Shown in pieces: positions 35,179 to 48,868 of a stretch of DNA of 64,000 bases. Positions within the stretch are counted from its first letter, which is position 1. Every line of letters begins with the position of its first letter. The notes beneath the pieces are model-generated. The model did not search any database, was not told the origin of the DNA, and worked only from the letters and a program-made list of their open reading frames with translations. The stretch spans positions 1 through 64,000 of the forward strand of contig CACJOY010000003.1 of assembly GCA_902595125.1 (NCBI GenBank), given 5' to 3'. Source of the DNA: an uncultured Pelagibacteraceae bacterium. Lineage in GTDB: Bacteria; Pseudomonadota; Alphaproteobacteria; Pelagibacterales; Pelagibacteraceae. Made by a program: the position numbers and the translations under genes.

Positions 35179-36192
35179 ATGGGAACTGTAATACAGCTCA
35201 AAAATCAAATAAATAATTCTTATTTTCAACTTAAAGACTCAGTTGAGAACAGATTATTATTAGTTGAGGAGAAGATTAAAACAAAATTATCAAGCGATGT
35301 TGAATTAGTTAAAAAAATGACTGACTACCACCTTGATACTGGTGGTAAAAGATTAAGAGCCTTACTTACTTTAGGTTCTGCAAAATTATGCAATTACTCA
35401 AAAGGTACAAGAGATATAAATTTAGCAGCCTGCGTTGAATTAATCCATTCTGCAACTTTAATGCACGATGATGTAATAGATAATGGCGCTATTAGACGAG
35501 GAAAAAAAACTTTAAATAAAATTTGGGATAATCATTCGTCTATATTAGTTGGAGATTATTTACTAAGCAGATGTTTTGAAATGATGGTAGAAGATGGAAA
35601 CTTAGAAGTTTTAAGATTACTATCGTCAACATCCTCAAAAATTGCTCAAGGAGAAGTGTTACAACTTCAGCACCGAGGTGAAGTTGATATGTTAGAGGAA
35701 ACGTACCTTAAAATTATATCTGCTAAGACTGCAGAATTATTTGCAGCATCAACAAAAGTTGGAGCAATTTTATCTGATAAGAACAATAAAGAGAAAGAAG
35801 CTTTAGAGTTTTATGGTAGAAACCTTGGTTTAACTTTTCAAATAGCTGATGATACTTTAGACTATAATTCAGAATTAAAGTTATTTGGAAAAAAAATTGG
35901 TAAAGATTTTTATGAGGGAAAAGTTACACTTCCTATAATCTTATTATTTCAAAAAGCAAATACTGAGGAAAAGAAAAAATTAAAAGATATTTTTTCTAAA
36001 AGTATCAGAGATGAAAAAAATTTAGATTATTCTTTATCACTAATAAAGAGATATAATATAATCAATGCATGTTATCAAAAAGCTCAACATTATATTAACC
36101 TGGCCTCCAACTCTCTATCTGTTTTTAGTGATTGTGAGGAAAAAAGTATTCTTGAAAATTTAACCTCTTTTAGTTTATCAAGGAACTTTTAA
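35179..36192 (+). CDS. ispB: Octaprenyl/polyprenyl diphosphate synthase
   Basis: The trans-prenyltransferase makes the ubiquinone side chain. The first Asp-rich motif is LMHDDVIDNG near residue 93, and the second QIADDTLDYN near residue 226. Start ATG 35179 gives MGTVIQLKNQI; a TTG at 35167 would add four residues. TATACT at 35158-35163 lies so close that a very short leader is possible. It overlaps the end of convergent pdxH. Confidence 0.92.
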   Translation: MGTVIQLKNQINNSYFQLKDSVENRLLLVEEKIKTKLSSDVELVKKMTDYHLDTGGKRLRALLTLGSAKLCNYSKGTRDINLAACVELIHSATLMHDDVIDNGAIRRGKKTLNKIWDNHSSILVGDYLLSRCFEMMVEDGNLEVLRLLSSTSSKIAQGEVLQLQHRGEVDMLEETYLKIISAKTAELFAASTKVGAILSDKNNKEKEALEFYGRNLGLTFQIADDTLDYNSELKLFGKKIGKDFYEGKVTLPIILLFQKANTEEKKKLKDIFSKSIRDEKNLDYSLSLIKRYNIINACYQKAQHYINLASNSLSVFSDCEEKSILENLTSFSLSRNF

Positions 36193-36815
36193 GGACTTAA
36201 AAGATTTTTGACCCAATTGTTATTTTCATTCAAAGTATATTTTAATCTTTCATGTATTCTGTTATCTCCATCTAACCAAAATTCAATACTTGATGGTTTT
36301 AAATTCCAACCAGACCAGTGATCAGGTCTCGGCACACTATTCTTATCATTATATTTTTTTTTAAAACTTTCCATACAATCTAAAAGTTCTTTTCTGCTTT
36401 TTAAAATACTACTTTGTTTAGATGCCCACGCTCCTATTCTACTTTCGTAAGCTCTAGTATTATAATAATCATCTGCTGTTTTATGGTTAACCAGCTTTAA
36501 AGTACCAACAATTCTTATTTGTCTTAATAAACTTTTCCAATGAAAACACATTGTTGCATTTGGATTATCTTTTAATTCATTTCCTTTTTGGCTATTTAAA
36601 TTCGTATAAAAAACAAATCCATTTTTATCAAAACCTTTCAAAAGAACCATTCTTACAGATGGAATGCCAGTCTTGCTGGCTGTTCCTAAAGCTAAAGCGT
36701 TAGGATCATTAATCTCTTTCTTTTTAGCTTCATCAAACCATTTTTCAAATAATTCAAATGGATCATCAAGATCTAAAAAGCATTTATTAAGGCCTAATGA
36801 GTTTTTTTGATTCAT
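36189..36815 (-). CDS. pdxH: Pyridoxamine 5'-phosphate oxidase
   Basis: The 208-residue FMN enzyme makes PLP, the cofactor used by TrpB and ArgD here. Conserved FMN and substrate segments are VRMVLLKGFDKNGFVFYTN, ESRIGAWASKQS and the C-terminal RPDHWSGWNLKPSSIEFW. It is divergent from aroC with 33 bases between starts. Confidence 0.94.
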   Translation of the reverse strand: MNQKNSLGLNKCFLDLDDPFELFEKWFDEAKKKEINDPNALALGTASKTGIPSVRMVLLKGFDKNGFVFYTNLNSQKGNELKDNPNATMCFHWKSLLRQIRIVGTLKLVNHKTADDYYNTRAYESRIGAWASKQSSILKSRKELLDCMESFKKKYNDKNSVPRPDHWSGWNLKPSSIEFWLDGDNRIHERLKYTLNENNNWVKNLLSP

Positions 36816-36848
36816 AATTTAAACAAAATAATCTATACAATATAAATA

Positions 36849-37931
36849 ATGTCATTTAATACTTTTGGAAAGTTTTTTCGTTTCACTACATGGGGAGAGT
36901 CTCATGGGCTAGCTATTGGTTGTATAATAGATGGTTGTCCCCCATTAATTCAGCTAAAAGAACAAGATATTCAAAAAGAATTAGATAAAAGAAAACCAGG
37001 CCAATCAAAGTTCACAACTCAGAGAAAAGAGAGTGATAAAGTTCACATTCTTTCTGGATTATTTGAAGGAAAAACAACCGGTACACCAATTTCACTAATA
37101 ATTTATAATGAAGATGTGAGATCCAAGGATTATGAAAATATTAAAGATAAATTTAGACCTGGTCATGCTGATTTCACCTATTTTAAAAAATATGGAATTA
37201 GAGATTATAGAGGTGGAGGAAGATCATCAGCAAGAGAGACGGCTGCAAGAGTAGCCGCAGGTGCGATAGCAAAAAAAGTTTTAGAAAATAAATTGGGTAA
37301 AAAATTTAAAATTTCTGCAGCTGTTACACAACTTGGCATTTTGGGTTGCGATACAAAAAAATGGAATGAAAAGGTTATTCATAAAAATCCATTTTTTTGT
37401 CCAGATAAATCGATGATTAAAATATGGGAAAAATATCTTTTAAGTATCAGAAAAGCTGGATCTTCTTGTGGTGCAATCATTGAAGTTAGAGCAAATGGTG
37501 TTCCAGCAGGTTTGGGGGCACCAATATATTCGAAATTAGACTCTGATATAGCTTCTGCGATGATGAGTATTAATGCTGTTAAAGGAGTGAATATTGGATC
37601 AGGAATGAATTCAGCACAATTGTCAGGTGAAGAAAATTCTGATGAAATTTCTCAGAATAGAAAAAATACAAAATTTAAAACAAATAACTCAGGAGGAATA
37701 CTTGGTGGAATTTCTTCTGGACAAGAAATAATTATATCATTTGCAGTTAAGCCAACATCATCAATATTAAAAAGTAGAAAAACAATTACGAAATTTGGTA
37801 AAAATACAACCATATCTGTTAAAGGGAGGCATGATCCTTGTGTCGGCATTAGAGCAGTACCGATCGGTGAGGCAATGCTTTCATGTGTATTATTAGATCA
37901 TTATTTAATGAACAAAGCGCAATGTAGTTAA
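36849..37931 (+). CDS. aroC: Chorismate synthase
   Basis: This 360-residue FMN-dependent enzyme makes chorismate from EPSP. Signatures are [12 protein letters not shown] near the N-terminus, [30 protein letters not shown] and the C-terminal [18 protein letters not shown]. It completes the pathway with AroA and ends 3 bases before the stop of convergent dxs. Confidence 0.96.
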   Translation: MSFNTFGKFFRFTTWGESHGLAIGCIIDGCPPLIQLKEQDIQKELDKRKPGQSKFTTQRKESDKVHILSGLFEGKTTGTPISLIIYNEDVRSKDYENIKDKFRPGHADFTYFKKYGIRDYRGGGRSSARETAARVAAGAIAKKVLENKLGKKFKISAAVTQLGILGCDTKKWNEKVIHKNPFFCPDKSMIKIWEKYLLSIRKAGSSCGAIIEVRANGVPAGLGAPIYSKLDSDIASAMMSINAVKGVNIGSGMNSAQLSGEENSDEISQNRKNTKFKTNNSGGILGGISSGQEIIISFAVKPTSSILKSRKTITKFGKNTTISVKGRHDPCVGIRAVPIGEAMLSCVLLDHYLMNKAQCS

Positions 37932-37934
37932 ATT

Positions 37935-39851
37935 TTAATTATTTTGCTTTTGTAAAACAATGTTTGAATTTAATACATCTAAAACTTTTTCTTCTATCGA
38001 ATTAGAGTCTAGGTTTGCAATCTTATACATATTATCTGGTGTATCCTGATCAATAAAAAAATCTGGTAAAATCATTGATCTAAACTTTAAATTAGTATCC
38101 ATAAGACCTTTTTTTGTTAAAAAATCTATAACGTGAGACCCAAATCCACCAATGGAACCTTCTTCTATAGTCAAAATACATTCATGTGTAGTAGCTAATT
38201 GCCATATTAAATTTTCGTCTAAAGGTTTTGCAAACCTTGCATCTACTATCGTTATATTAATCCCCTTTTTTTTTAAATTTTCAGCCGCTTTAATAGTTTC
38301 ATTTAGCCTAGCACCAAAATTTAAAATGGCTAATTTTTTTCCTTCTTGAATAATTCTTGATTTCCCAATTTCAATCTTTTCATCAATAGAGGGTAAAATT
38401 GATCCAACCCCAGTGCCCCTAGGATATCTAAAAGCACAAGGTCTATCATTAATTTCTGTCGACGTATTAATCATTCTTACTAATTCTGCCTCATCACTAG
38501 CAGCCATTACTACAAAGTTTGGTAATGTTGATAAGTAAGTTATGTCATAACTTCCAGCATGTGTAGGCCCATCAGCGCCAACTAGCCCGGCTCTATCTAT
38601 TGCAAATCTAACTGGCAGGCTTTGTATAGCTACATCGTGTACTACCTGATCATACGCTCTCTGTAAAAATGTTGAATAAATTGCAGCGTAAGGCTTATAA
38701 TTTTCAGTAGTCAGACCAGCTGCAAATGTCACAGCATGTTGCTCAGCAATACCTACATCAAATGTTCTTTCAGGAAATTCTTTACGAAATATATCTAATC
38801 CTGTTCCATCAGGCATGGCAGCTGTAATAGCAACAATTTTACTATCTTTTTTAGCATGTTTTATCAAAGTGTTAGCGAATACTTTAGTGTAGGAGGGTAA
38901 ATTATTTTTACTTTTAACCTGTTCACCAGTTTGTACGTTAAATTTCGAAACTCCATGATAATTATCTTTTGCTAATTCAGCAAACGAATACCCTTTCCCT
39001 TTTTTTGTTTTAATATGAATTAAAATTGGGCCCTCGTGTTTTGAGTCTCTAGCATTCTTTAAAATTGGAACTAAAGTATTCAAGTCATGTCCATCTATAG
39101 GACCTATATAATAAAATCCTAAAGAACTAAATAATGTTCCTCCAGTAACAGCTGACCTTAATAAATCCTCTGCTTTACCAGCTTTCGCGCTAAATCTTTT
39201 TGAAAATGCAGAAGTAATTAATTTAATTGTTTCTCTTAAACTAAAATAGACTTTACCTGAAAAAATTTTAGCCAAATAAGTGCCCATAGCTCCAACTGGC
39301 CTAGCGATTGACATGTCATTATCATTTAATATTACTATCATTTTTGTTTTTGAAGCACCTGCATTATTCATTGCTTCATAGGCCATACCCGCACTAATTG
39401 CGCCATCACCTATTACAGCTACAACGTTATCTGATTTATTAGAAAGTTTATTAGCTTCAGCTATACCTAAAGCAGAAGATATTGAAGTTGAACTATGCGC
39501 TGCTCCAAAAGTATCATATTCGCTTTCCGATCTTTTTGTAAAACCAGAAAGACCTTTGCCTTGTCTTAAAGTTCTTATTCTATCTCTTCTTCCTGTTAAA
39601 ATTTTATGAGGATAGCATTGATGACCTACGTCCCAAATTAATTTATCTTTAGGTGTGTTGAAAATATAATGAAGAGCTACACTTAATTCAACAACACCTA
39701 AGCTTGCTCCTAAATGGCCACCTGTGACCGATACTGCATCTATCATCTCTTCTCTCAACTCATCAGCTACTTTTTGTAATTGTGTTTCAGGTACTTTCTT
39801 TAAGTCAGAAGGAAAATTTATTTGATCTAAGAATTCGTATTTTTTTTTCAT
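37935..39851 (-). CDS. dxs: 1-deoxy-D-xylulose-5-phosphate synthase
   Basis: This 638-residue thiamine diphosphate enzyme starts the MEP isoprenoid pathway. TPP binding is shown by [18 protein letters not shown], and the catalytic His region by [16 protein letters not shown]. The transketolase-like second half includes [16 protein letters not shown] and [15 protein letters not shown]. It overlaps ispA by 4 bases, so isoprenoid genes dxs-ispA are coupled. Confidence 0.96.
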   Translation of the reverse strand: MKKKYEFLDQINFPSDLKKVPETQLQKVADELREEMIDAVSVTGGHLGASLGVVELSVALHYIFNTPKDKLIWDVGHQCYPHKILTGRRDRIRTLRQGKGLSGFTKRSESEYDTFGAAHSSTSISSALGIAEANKLSNKSDNVVAVIGDGAISAGMAYEAMNNAGASKTKMIVILNDNDMSIARPVGAMGTYLAKIFSGKVYFSLRETIKLITSAFSKRFSAKAGKAEDLLRSAVTGGTLFSSLGFYYIGPIDGHDLNTLVPILKNARDSKHEGPILIHIKTKKGKGYSFAELAKDNYHGVSKFNVQTGEQVKSKNNLPSYTKVFANTLIKHAKKDSKIVAITAAMPDGTGLDIFRKEFPERTFDVGIAEQHAVTFAAGLTTENYKPYAAIYSTFLQRAYDQVVHDVAIQSLPVRFAIDRAGLVGADGPTHAGSYDITYLSTLPNFVVMAASDEAELVRMINTSTEINDRPCAFRYPRGTGVGSILPSIDEKIEIGKSRIIQEGKKLAILNFGARLNETIKAAENLKKKGINITIVDARFAKPLDENLIWQLATTHECILTIEEGSIGGFGSHVIDFLTKKGLMDTNLKFRSMILPDFFIDQDTPDNMYKIANLDSNSIEEKVLDVLNSNIVLQKQNN

Positions 39852-40720
39852 TTTTTTCTATTTAAAATATAGTTTAACGTTATAGACAAATTTTTTGATT
39901 TTGGACCATATTTTTTTAATTTATTATTTATTCTAAAAATTAATTCATTTGCATATTTAATAGTATTTTTATATCCTAGTAAACTAATTAGAGTTGCTTT
40001 TCCTTTTTTTTTATCTTTTCCTGTTTTTTTACCGGCATTTAATAAATCACCTTTATGGTCAATTAAATCATCAGCAATCTGAAATAATAATCCAATATCA
40101 GCACCAATATTTTCAAATTTTTTAATTTCAGTTTTATTTTTTTTCTTTAAAATTAGCGGCGTTGCACAACAAAAACTAAAAAGTTTTCCTGTTTTTTTTA
40201 TTTCCATTTCAACAACTTTTTTTTTTGAAACTTTTTTACGCTCATAACTCAAATCTAAATATTGACCTCCAGCTATACCAAGATGTCCCGAGGTTTCAGA
40301 AATTTTATTTATTAAATTTAGTTTAATCTTTTCAGAAACATTTAAATCCTTATGACTTAAAATTTCAAAAGCCATTGTTAAAAGTGAGTTGCCAGCTAAT
40401 ACAGCAGTTGACTCACCAAACTTGATATGTGTTGCTGCTTTTCCTCTTCTAATTGAGTCATTGTCCATACAAGGTAAATCATCATGTATTAATGAATAAG
40501 CATGAATGCATTCAACTGCAGATCCAATTATAATTAAAGACTTATAATTTATTTTAAATAATGAACCAATATCAATTAAGATTTTTGATCTTATTTTCTT
40601 ACCCCCTGAAAATAATCCATATTGCATAGGGACAATCAGTTTTGATTTTCTTTGTTTTTTAATAAAACTTTTTAAAAATAAATTTGTGTCTTTTGCAATC
40701 TTATTTAATTCTTTTTTCAT
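39848..40720 (-). CDS. ispA: Farnesyl diphosphate synthase (short-chain prenyltransferase)
   Basis: The 290-residue enzyme condenses IPP and DMAPP/GPP. The first motif is [10 protein letters not shown] (DDx4D form, typical of IspA) and the second [12 protein letters not shown]. The order xseB-ispA-dxs is classical. It overlaps xseB by 20 bases. Confidence 0.94.
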   Translation of the reverse strand: MKKELNKIAKDTNLFLKSFIKKQRKSKLIVPMQYGLFSGGKKIRSKILIDIGSLFKINYKSLIIIGSAVECIHAYSLIHDDLPCMDNDSIRRGKAATHIKFGESTAVLAGNSLLTMAFEILSHKDLNVSEKIKLNLINKISETSGHLGIAGGQYLDLSYERKKVSKKKVVEMEIKKTGKLFSFCCATPLILKKKNKTEIKKFENIGADIGLLFQIADDLIDHKGDLLNAGKKTGKDKKKGKATLISLLGYKNTIKYANELIFRINNKLKKYGPKSKNLSITLNYILNRKK

Positions 40721-40955
40721 TTTTTTTTGAAATTATTTTTGCAATATTTTCTTTCGTTTTTTCATTAATAGTTTTTACGTTTTTTTGAAATTTTTTTTCA
40801 ATTATGTTATTTAATTTTATCAATTTTTGATATTTTTCTATTGAACTCTCTAAATCTTTTTGACTTTCTAGATCCTCAACCATCTTATTTGCCACACCAG
40901 TTAATTCCTCCAATGAAAGAGAATTATAATCGTTTGGTAAATTTTTATCTTTCAT
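40701..40955 (-). CDS. xseB: Exodeoxyribonuclease VII small subunit
   Basis: The 84-residue protein contains the XseB pattern LSLEELTGVANKMVEDLES followed by a helical Lys/Glu-rich tail. The C-terminal part is longer and more basic than usual. Context before ispA-dxs supports the call. It is divergent from tsaC with a 20-base gap. Confidence 0.88.
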   Translation of the reverse strand: MKDKNLPNDYNSLSLEELTGVANKMVEDLESQKDLESSIEKYQKLIKLNNIIEKKFQKNVKTINEKTKENIAKIISKKNEKRIK

Positions 40956-40975
40956 ATATTAGTTTGTATTATTAT

Positions 40976-41908
40976 ATGAAAAACAATCTTTCAAATATTA
41001 AAAAAGCTGAAAAAATACTAAATATGAGCGACTGTATAGCTATACCAACTGAAACTGTTTATGGATTGGCTGGCAATGCTTATTCCGATCGAGCTTGTAA
41101 AAAAATATATAAACTAAAAAAAAGACCAAAAAATAATCCTCTTATTATCCACTATCTCGACTCTCAAATTTTGAAAAAAGATTGCATTATCAATAATGAT
41201 TTTATCAAGTTGTATAAAAAGTTTTGTCCTGGACCTATTACATTTGTTTTAGATTTAAAGAAAAACTCAAAAATTTCTAAAATTGCTACTAATAACAAAA
41301 AAACTTTAGCTGTAAGATTTCCAAAACATCCTATTACTAGAAGTTTATTAAAAAGACTAAATTTTCCGCTAGCAGCTCCTAGTGCTAACTTATCATCTAA
41401 AGTCAGTGCAGTCAGCTCTGATCACGTCAAAGAGGATTTTGGAAAAAAAATTAGATTTGTGCTTGAAGGTGGAAAATCTTCTATTGGACTTGAGTCAACA
41501 ATAATTGATATCAGAAATAAACCTAAAATATTAAGATTAGGTGGTCTAGAAATTTCATCTATTCAAAGAGTTTTAAATAAAAAGATTATAATAAATAATA
41601 ATCCTTTAAAAATTTTTTCTCCTGGTCAATTTAAACTCCATTATTCACCAGGTATTCCAATAAGACTAAATGTAAAAAAAATTAAAAAAGATGAAGCTTA
41701 CATACTCATAAAAAAAATGAAAATTAGCAAACCTAATTATTATTTTCTATCTCAGAACGGTAATTTAAGAGAAGCAGCAAAAAATTTGTATAGCACGTTG
41801 AGGAAAATAAAAAAAAATAACTATAAATCTATTGCTGTTTGTAAAATACCAAATAAAGGTTTGGGCAAAACAATTAATGACAGATTAATTAGGGCTTCGA
41901 AATTTTAA
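40976..41908 (+). CDS. tsaC: L-threonylcarbamoyladenylate synthase (Sua5/YwlC type)
   Basis: From ATG 40976 the protein has 310 residues. The YrdC domain is marked by IPTETVYGLAGNAYSD and AAPSANLSS, and a C-terminal Sua5 extension follows SPGQFKLHYSPGIPI. It makes the precursor for t6A at position 37 of ANN-decoding tRNAs. Upstream in-frame codons lie inside xseB on the other strand and are not used. It shares a base with the ABC ATPase start. Confidence 0.92.
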   Translation: MKNNLSNIKKAEKILNMSDCIAIPTETVYGLAGNAYSDRACKKIYKLKKRPKNNPLIIHYLDSQILKKDCIINNDFIKLYKKFCPGPITFVLDLKKNSKISKIATNNKKTLAVRFPKHPITRSLLKRLNFPLAAPSANLSSKVSAVSSDHVKEDFGKKIRFVLEGGKSSIGLESTIIDIRNKPKILRLGGLEISSIQRVLNKKIIINNNPLKIFSPGQFKLHYSPGIPIRLNVKKIKKDEAYILIKKMKISKPNYYFLSQNGNLREAAKNLYSTLRKIKKNNYKSIAVCKIPNKGLGKTINDRLIRASKF

Positions 41909-42645
41909 TGAACACTCCATTAGAAGTAATTAAATTATCTAAAGTCTATAATAACAAAGAAGCTGTAAAAAATATTTCTTTCAAAATTAATAAAAATGAA
42001 ATCATTGGAATTCTTGGTCCAAATGGTTGTGGTAAAACTACTACAATTGGAATGATCTTAGGATTGTTAAAACCCTCAAAAGGTAAAGTGCTAATTAATG
42101 GAAGTGAGGTTGAAATTAAAAGAGTTGATTTGTTAAATAACTTAAATTTTATTTCACCTTACATAGAATTACCAAAAAAACTAACTGTTCGTCAAAATCT
42201 AGAAATATATGGAAGGCTATATGATGTAAAAAATCTTAAGACAAAAATTAAGTATCTTGTAGAAAAATTAAGGCTTAACGAAATTATAGATAGAGTTACC
42301 GGTGAGCTCTCGTCGGGACAAAAAAATAGAGTAAGCCTTGCTAAATCAATAATTAATGATCCATCTGTATTGCTTCTTGATGAACCAACTGCATCTCTCG
42401 ATCCTGAAACAGGAGACTTCGTAAGAAGTTTTTTAGAAAATTATCAGAAAGATAAAAAAGCTTCGATTTTGTTAGCCTCACATAACATGACAGAAGTAGA
42501 AAGATTATGCTCTTCTGTTCTCATGATGAAAAATGGAGTCATTATTGATCAAGATAGTCCTAAGGAACTTATAAAAAAACATGGGAGAAAAAATTTAGAA
42601 GAAGTATTTTTAAAACTTACAAGGGAAGAATATGAATCTAAATAA
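41908..42645 (+). CDS. ABC-2 type transporter ATPase subunit
   Basis: The 245-residue ATPase has Walker A LGPNGCGKTTTIG, signature LSSGQKNRVSLAKS and Walker B LLLDEPTASLDP. It overlaps the permease gene by 14 bases. The pair resembles NodIJ/Ccm-like or drug/polysaccharide exporters of the ABC-2 class; the substrate cannot be read from the sequence. Confidence 0.9.
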   Translation: MNTPLEVIKLSKVYNNKEAVKNISFKINKNEIIGILGPNGCGKTTTIGMILGLLKPSKGKVLINGSEVEIKRVDLLNNLNFISPYIELPKKLTVRQNLEIYGRLYDVKNLKTKIKYLVEKLRLNEIIDRVTGELSSGQKNRVSLAKSIINDPSVLLLDEPTASLDPETGDFVRSFLENYQKDKKASILLASHNMTEVERLCSSVLMMKNGVIIDQDSPKELIKKHGRKNLEEVFLKLTREEYESK

Positions 42646-43423
42646 AATGTATGGCCTTTTTTTAAGGCATTTTTTTCTTATCAAGAGTTCTTTACCAAGA
42701 ATTTTGGATCTTATATATTGGCCAACAATACAAATAATTCTTTGGGGTTTTATTTCAAAATTTTTTTCGATTTACAGTGATTATTACAATAATACTATTG
42801 GTGTAATTCTTACATGTGCAATTCTTTATGATATTCTATTTAGATCAAGCATAAGTTTTAATATGTTATTTTTAGAGGAAATATGGAGTAGAAACTTCAC
42901 TAACTTATTTATAGCTCCACTCAAAATAAAAGAAATAGTTATAGCTTTAATTTTTACAGCTTTAATCAGAACACTTATAGGACTAGTGCCAGCAATTATT
43001 TTAACTTCACCATTATTTGGTGTTTCAATTCTAAAATTAGGTTTTCCTCTACTTCTGCTATTTTTAAGTTTATACATTTTTGGAATAACTTTAGGATTAT
43101 TTGTCAGTGCTGGTCTTTTAAGATTTGGTCCATCTTTTGAAAATATTGCTTGGTCGTCTCTATTTTTATTAGCTCCTTTAGGTTGTATATATTATCCAAT
43201 AGAAATTCTCCCTAATTTTTTTCAGATAATTGCCAAAGGTTTACCGTTAGTTTATATTTTTGACGAAACAAGAAACATTTTATTAAATGGTTTTATAAAC
43301 TATGAAAATTTAAAACAAGCATATCTTTTAAATTTAATTTATTTATTTTTTGGTATTGGTTTATTTTATTTCTCATTCTTAAAAGCACGAATTAAAGGAA
43401 CTTTAATAAATATGGGTGAATGA
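42632..43423 (+). CDS. ABC-2 type transporter permease
   Basis: The 263-residue membrane protein has about six hydrophobic segments and the ABC-2 signature region near LGCIYYPIEILPNFFQ followed by GLPLVYIFDETRNI. It forms the membrane part of the exporter with the preceding ATPase. It ends one base before the opposite-strand tRNA-Arg 3' CCA. Confidence 0.88.
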   Translation: MNLNKMYGLFLRHFFLIKSSLPRILDLIYWPTIQIILWGFISKFFSIYSDYYNNTIGVILTCAILYDILFRSSISFNMLFLEEIWSRNFTNLFIAPLKIKEIVIALIFTALIRTLIGLVPAIILTSPLFGVSILKLGFPLLLLFLSLYIFGITLGLFVSAGLLRFGPSFENIAWSSLFLLAPLGCIYYPIEILPNFFQIIAKGLPLVYIFDETRNILLNGFINYENLKQAYLLNLIYLFFGIGLFYFSFLKARIKGTLINMGE

Positions 43424-43500
43424 TGGTGCGCCTGCTAGGAGTCGAACCCAGAACCTCCTGATCCGAAGTCAGGCGCTCTATCCAGTTGAGCTACAAGCGC
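43424..43500 (-). tRNA. tRNA-Arg (anticodon UCG)
   Basis: On the minus strand the sequence folds as a complete cloverleaf: acceptor GCGCTTG with CAGGCGC, D arm GCTC/GAGC, anticodon stem CCTGA/TCAGG around loop CTTCGGA with anticodon TCG, and T arm CTGGG-TTCGACT-CCTAG. Discriminator A and an encoded CCA follow. It reads CGA codons. It is inserted antisense between two plus-strand genes with only 24 bases to rluD. Confidence 0.95.
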
Positions 43501-43523
43501 ATATAATATTAATATAACATTTT

Positions 43524-44504
43524 ATGAAAAAAAAAATAAATTTGATTGTTAAAGATAATGAAAAAAACCTTCGTGTTGATGTTTTTATCAACAAAAAAGA
43601 AAATGAAATTAGTAGAACTAGGATTAAAAATTTGATTTTAGATAAAAAGTTAAAATTAAATAATAATACTTTGGAAGACCCTTCAAAAAAAGTCTCTACA
43701 GGCGATATTTTGGAATTAATAATTCCAGAGGCAAAAAAAGCTTCTCTTAAACCTTATAAATACAAATTAGATATTATCTATGAAGATGAAGATTTAATTA
43801 TAATAAATAAGCCAGCAGGAATTGTAATGCATCCTGGTGCAGGAAATTTTGATAATACAATTGTTAATGCATTGATGAATTATGATAAAAATTCTTTATC
43901 AAATATAGGAGACAAGTTAAGGCCAGGTATAGTTCATAGAATAGATAAAAATACTTCCGGTTTAGTTGTAATTGCAAAAAATAATCAAACTCATGAACAT
44001 CTCTCAGTCCAATTCAGTAAGCATTCCATCAAAAGAATTTATCAATTACTAATCTGGGGAAAAGTAAGACCTTCGAAAGGAAAAATTGAAACCCTTATTA
44101 CTAGAAGTTCTAAAAATAGACAAATGATGGAAGTTAGCAAGACAAAGGGCAAAAAAGCAATCACAAATTACAAAACATTAGAAATTTTTGAAAACCAAAA
44201 TACTCCGACTTTAAGTTTATTGGAATGTGAATTAGAAACTGGAAGGACTCATCAGATTAGAGTTCATATGAATTATTTAGGTAATAGTATTGTTGGTGAT
44301 GATAAGTATAAAAAAAAATTTAAGAAAATTACAAATATTGATCCATTACTAGAAAAAAATCTTATTAATCTTAATAGACAGTTTCTTCATGCTAAAACGA
44401 TTGGCTTTATCCATCCTAAAAAAAATAAAGAAATGATATTTAACGCAATTTTGCCACAAGAACTTGAAATAATTTTAAAAATGCTAAGAAATACAGGTAA
44501 ATAA
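43524..44504 (+). CDS. rluD: 23S rRNA pseudouridine synthase (RluD family)
   Basis: The 326-residue protein has an N-terminal S4 RNA-binding domain (RVDVFINKKENEISRTRIKN) and the RluA/RluD catalytic motif RPGIVHRIDKNTSGLVV near residue 136. GRTHQIRVHMNYLG lies in the second half. It modifies the 23S rRNA helix 69 if truly RluD; RluA/C-type specificity is not excluded. Confidence 0.9.
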   Translation: MKKKINLIVKDNEKNLRVDVFINKKENEISRTRIKNLILDKKLKLNNNTLEDPSKKVSTGDILELIIPEAKKASLKPYKYKLDIIYEDEDLIIINKPAGIVMHPGAGNFDNTIVNALMNYDKNSLSNIGDKLRPGIVHRIDKNTSGLVVIAKNNQTHEHLSVQFSKHSIKRIYQLLIWGKVRPSKGKIETLITRSSKNRQMMEVSKTKGKKAITNYKTLEIFENQNTPTLSLLECELETGRTHQIRVHMNYLGNSIVGDDKYKKKFKKITNIDPLLEKNLINLNRQFLHAKTIGFIHPKKNKEMIFNAILPQELEIILKMLRNTGK

Positions 44505-44544
44505 AATATTGAAAAAAATAAAATATTAATTAGATAAACTCATT

Positions 44545-47539
<2,995 letters not shown>

Positions 47540-47540
47540 T

Positions 47541-48866
47541 TTATTTAATAGTTTTGGTGATAATTCTTATACATTTTTTTAGCAATTCTTTATTATTACT
47601 TTCACCCATTATTCTTATTTTTGCCTCTGTTCCAGATTTTCTAACTAAAATTCTACCCTGATTTATAATCAATTTTTTCGCAATTTTTATTGAACTTTTT
47701 ACAGATGACTTTTTAAGAATATTATCATTTTTGATCTTTATATTTTTTAATATTTGTGGTGTTTTTTCAAATACGTTAAAAAAATTACTTGCTTTTGTTT
47801 TTTTATTTAAAGCCTGAATAACTTCTAAAGCAACCAATAGACCGTCACCAGTTGTTGCAAATTTTCCAAGAATAATATGTCCTGATTGCTCGCCACCTAA
47901 ATTAAATTTTTTCTTTTGCATAATTTCTTTTACATATCTGTCACCAACTTTTGCTCTTAAAAACTTAATTTTTTTTCTTATAAAAAATTTTTCTAGTCCA
48001 TAATTAGACATCAAAGTGCCAACCACACCACCCTTTAAAATTTTTTTTTTATTCCATTGAATTGCTAAAGCAGCTATAATTTGATCTCCATCAATTATTG
48101 AACCCTTTTCATCGCACATTATCACTCTGTCTGCATCACCATCTAGTGAAATGCCTAAATCAGCATTGTGTTTTTTAACTGTTTTTTGAATTTTATTTGG
48201 AAAAGTAGATCCACAATTTTCGTTTATATTAAAACCATTTGGTTTGTTGCCAATTACTATTAATTTTGCACCAAGAGACTTAATCATTTTAGGAGCAGAT
48301 TTATATCCAGCTCCATTAGCACAATCTAACACAATTTTCATATTTTTAAGTTTAAAATTTCTTGGAATTTTTTTTTTAAGAATTTTAAGATATTCATCAT
48401 TTCCTGTTTCGAGCCTTTTAACTCTACCTAAAAGTTTTGGATTAGAAAAATGACTATCTACTTTTATATCTATCAAGTTTTCAATTTTTTTTTGAATCTT
48501 GTCTGATAATTTTAATCCATCAGGGCCAAATAATTTTAAACCATTATCATAAAATGAATTGTGTGATGCTGTAATCATAATACCAAGATTTGCATTCATT
48601 GATTTTGTTAACATTGCAAGACCATTAGTAGGTAGTGGTCCCAAAGTATAAACATGCATTCCAGCAGATGCTAAACCAGACACTATTGCAGGCTCAAGAG
48701 CATAGCCAGAAAGGCGGGTATCTTTAGCAATTATAGCGGTTTGTTTTTTTTTCTTAAGGTTTGTAAAATATTTTCCTGCTGCTAGTCCAAACTTAAAAAA
48801 CATGTTACCATTAATATTTTTACTATTAACATGTCCTCTAATTCCATCTGTGCCAAAATACTTCAT
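47541..48866 (-). CDS. glmM: Phosphoglucosamine mutase
   Basis: The 441-residue enzyme converts GlcN-6-P to GlcN-1-P for peptidoglycan and LPS. FGTDGIRGHVN is at the N-terminus, the phosphoserine loop is ITASHNSFYDNG, the metal site SLDGDADRVIMCD, and the sugar-binding GGEQSGHIIL. The order ftsH-folP-glmM is classical. Confidence 0.95.
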   Translation of the reverse strand: MKYFGTDGIRGHVNSKNINGNMFFKFGLAAGKYFTNLKKKKQTAIIAKDTRLSGYALEPAIVSGLASAGMHVYTLGPLPTNGLAMLTKSMNANLGIMITASHNSFYDNGLKLFGPDGLKLSDKIQKKIENLIDIKVDSHFSNPKLLGRVKRLETGNDEYLKILKKKIPRNFKLKNMKIVLDCANGAGYKSAPKMIKSLGAKLIVIGNKPNGFNINENCGSTFPNKIQKTVKKHNADLGISLDGDADRVIMCDEKGSIIDGDQIIAALAIQWNKKKILKGGVVGTLMSNYGLEKFFIRKKIKFLRAKVGDRYVKEIMQKKKFNLGGEQSGHIILGKFATTGDGLLVALEVIQALNKKTKASNFFNVFEKTPQILKNIKIKNDNILKKSSVKSSIKIAKKLIINQGRILVRKSGTEAKIRIMGESNNKELLKKCIRIITKTIK

Positions 48867-48868
48867 TA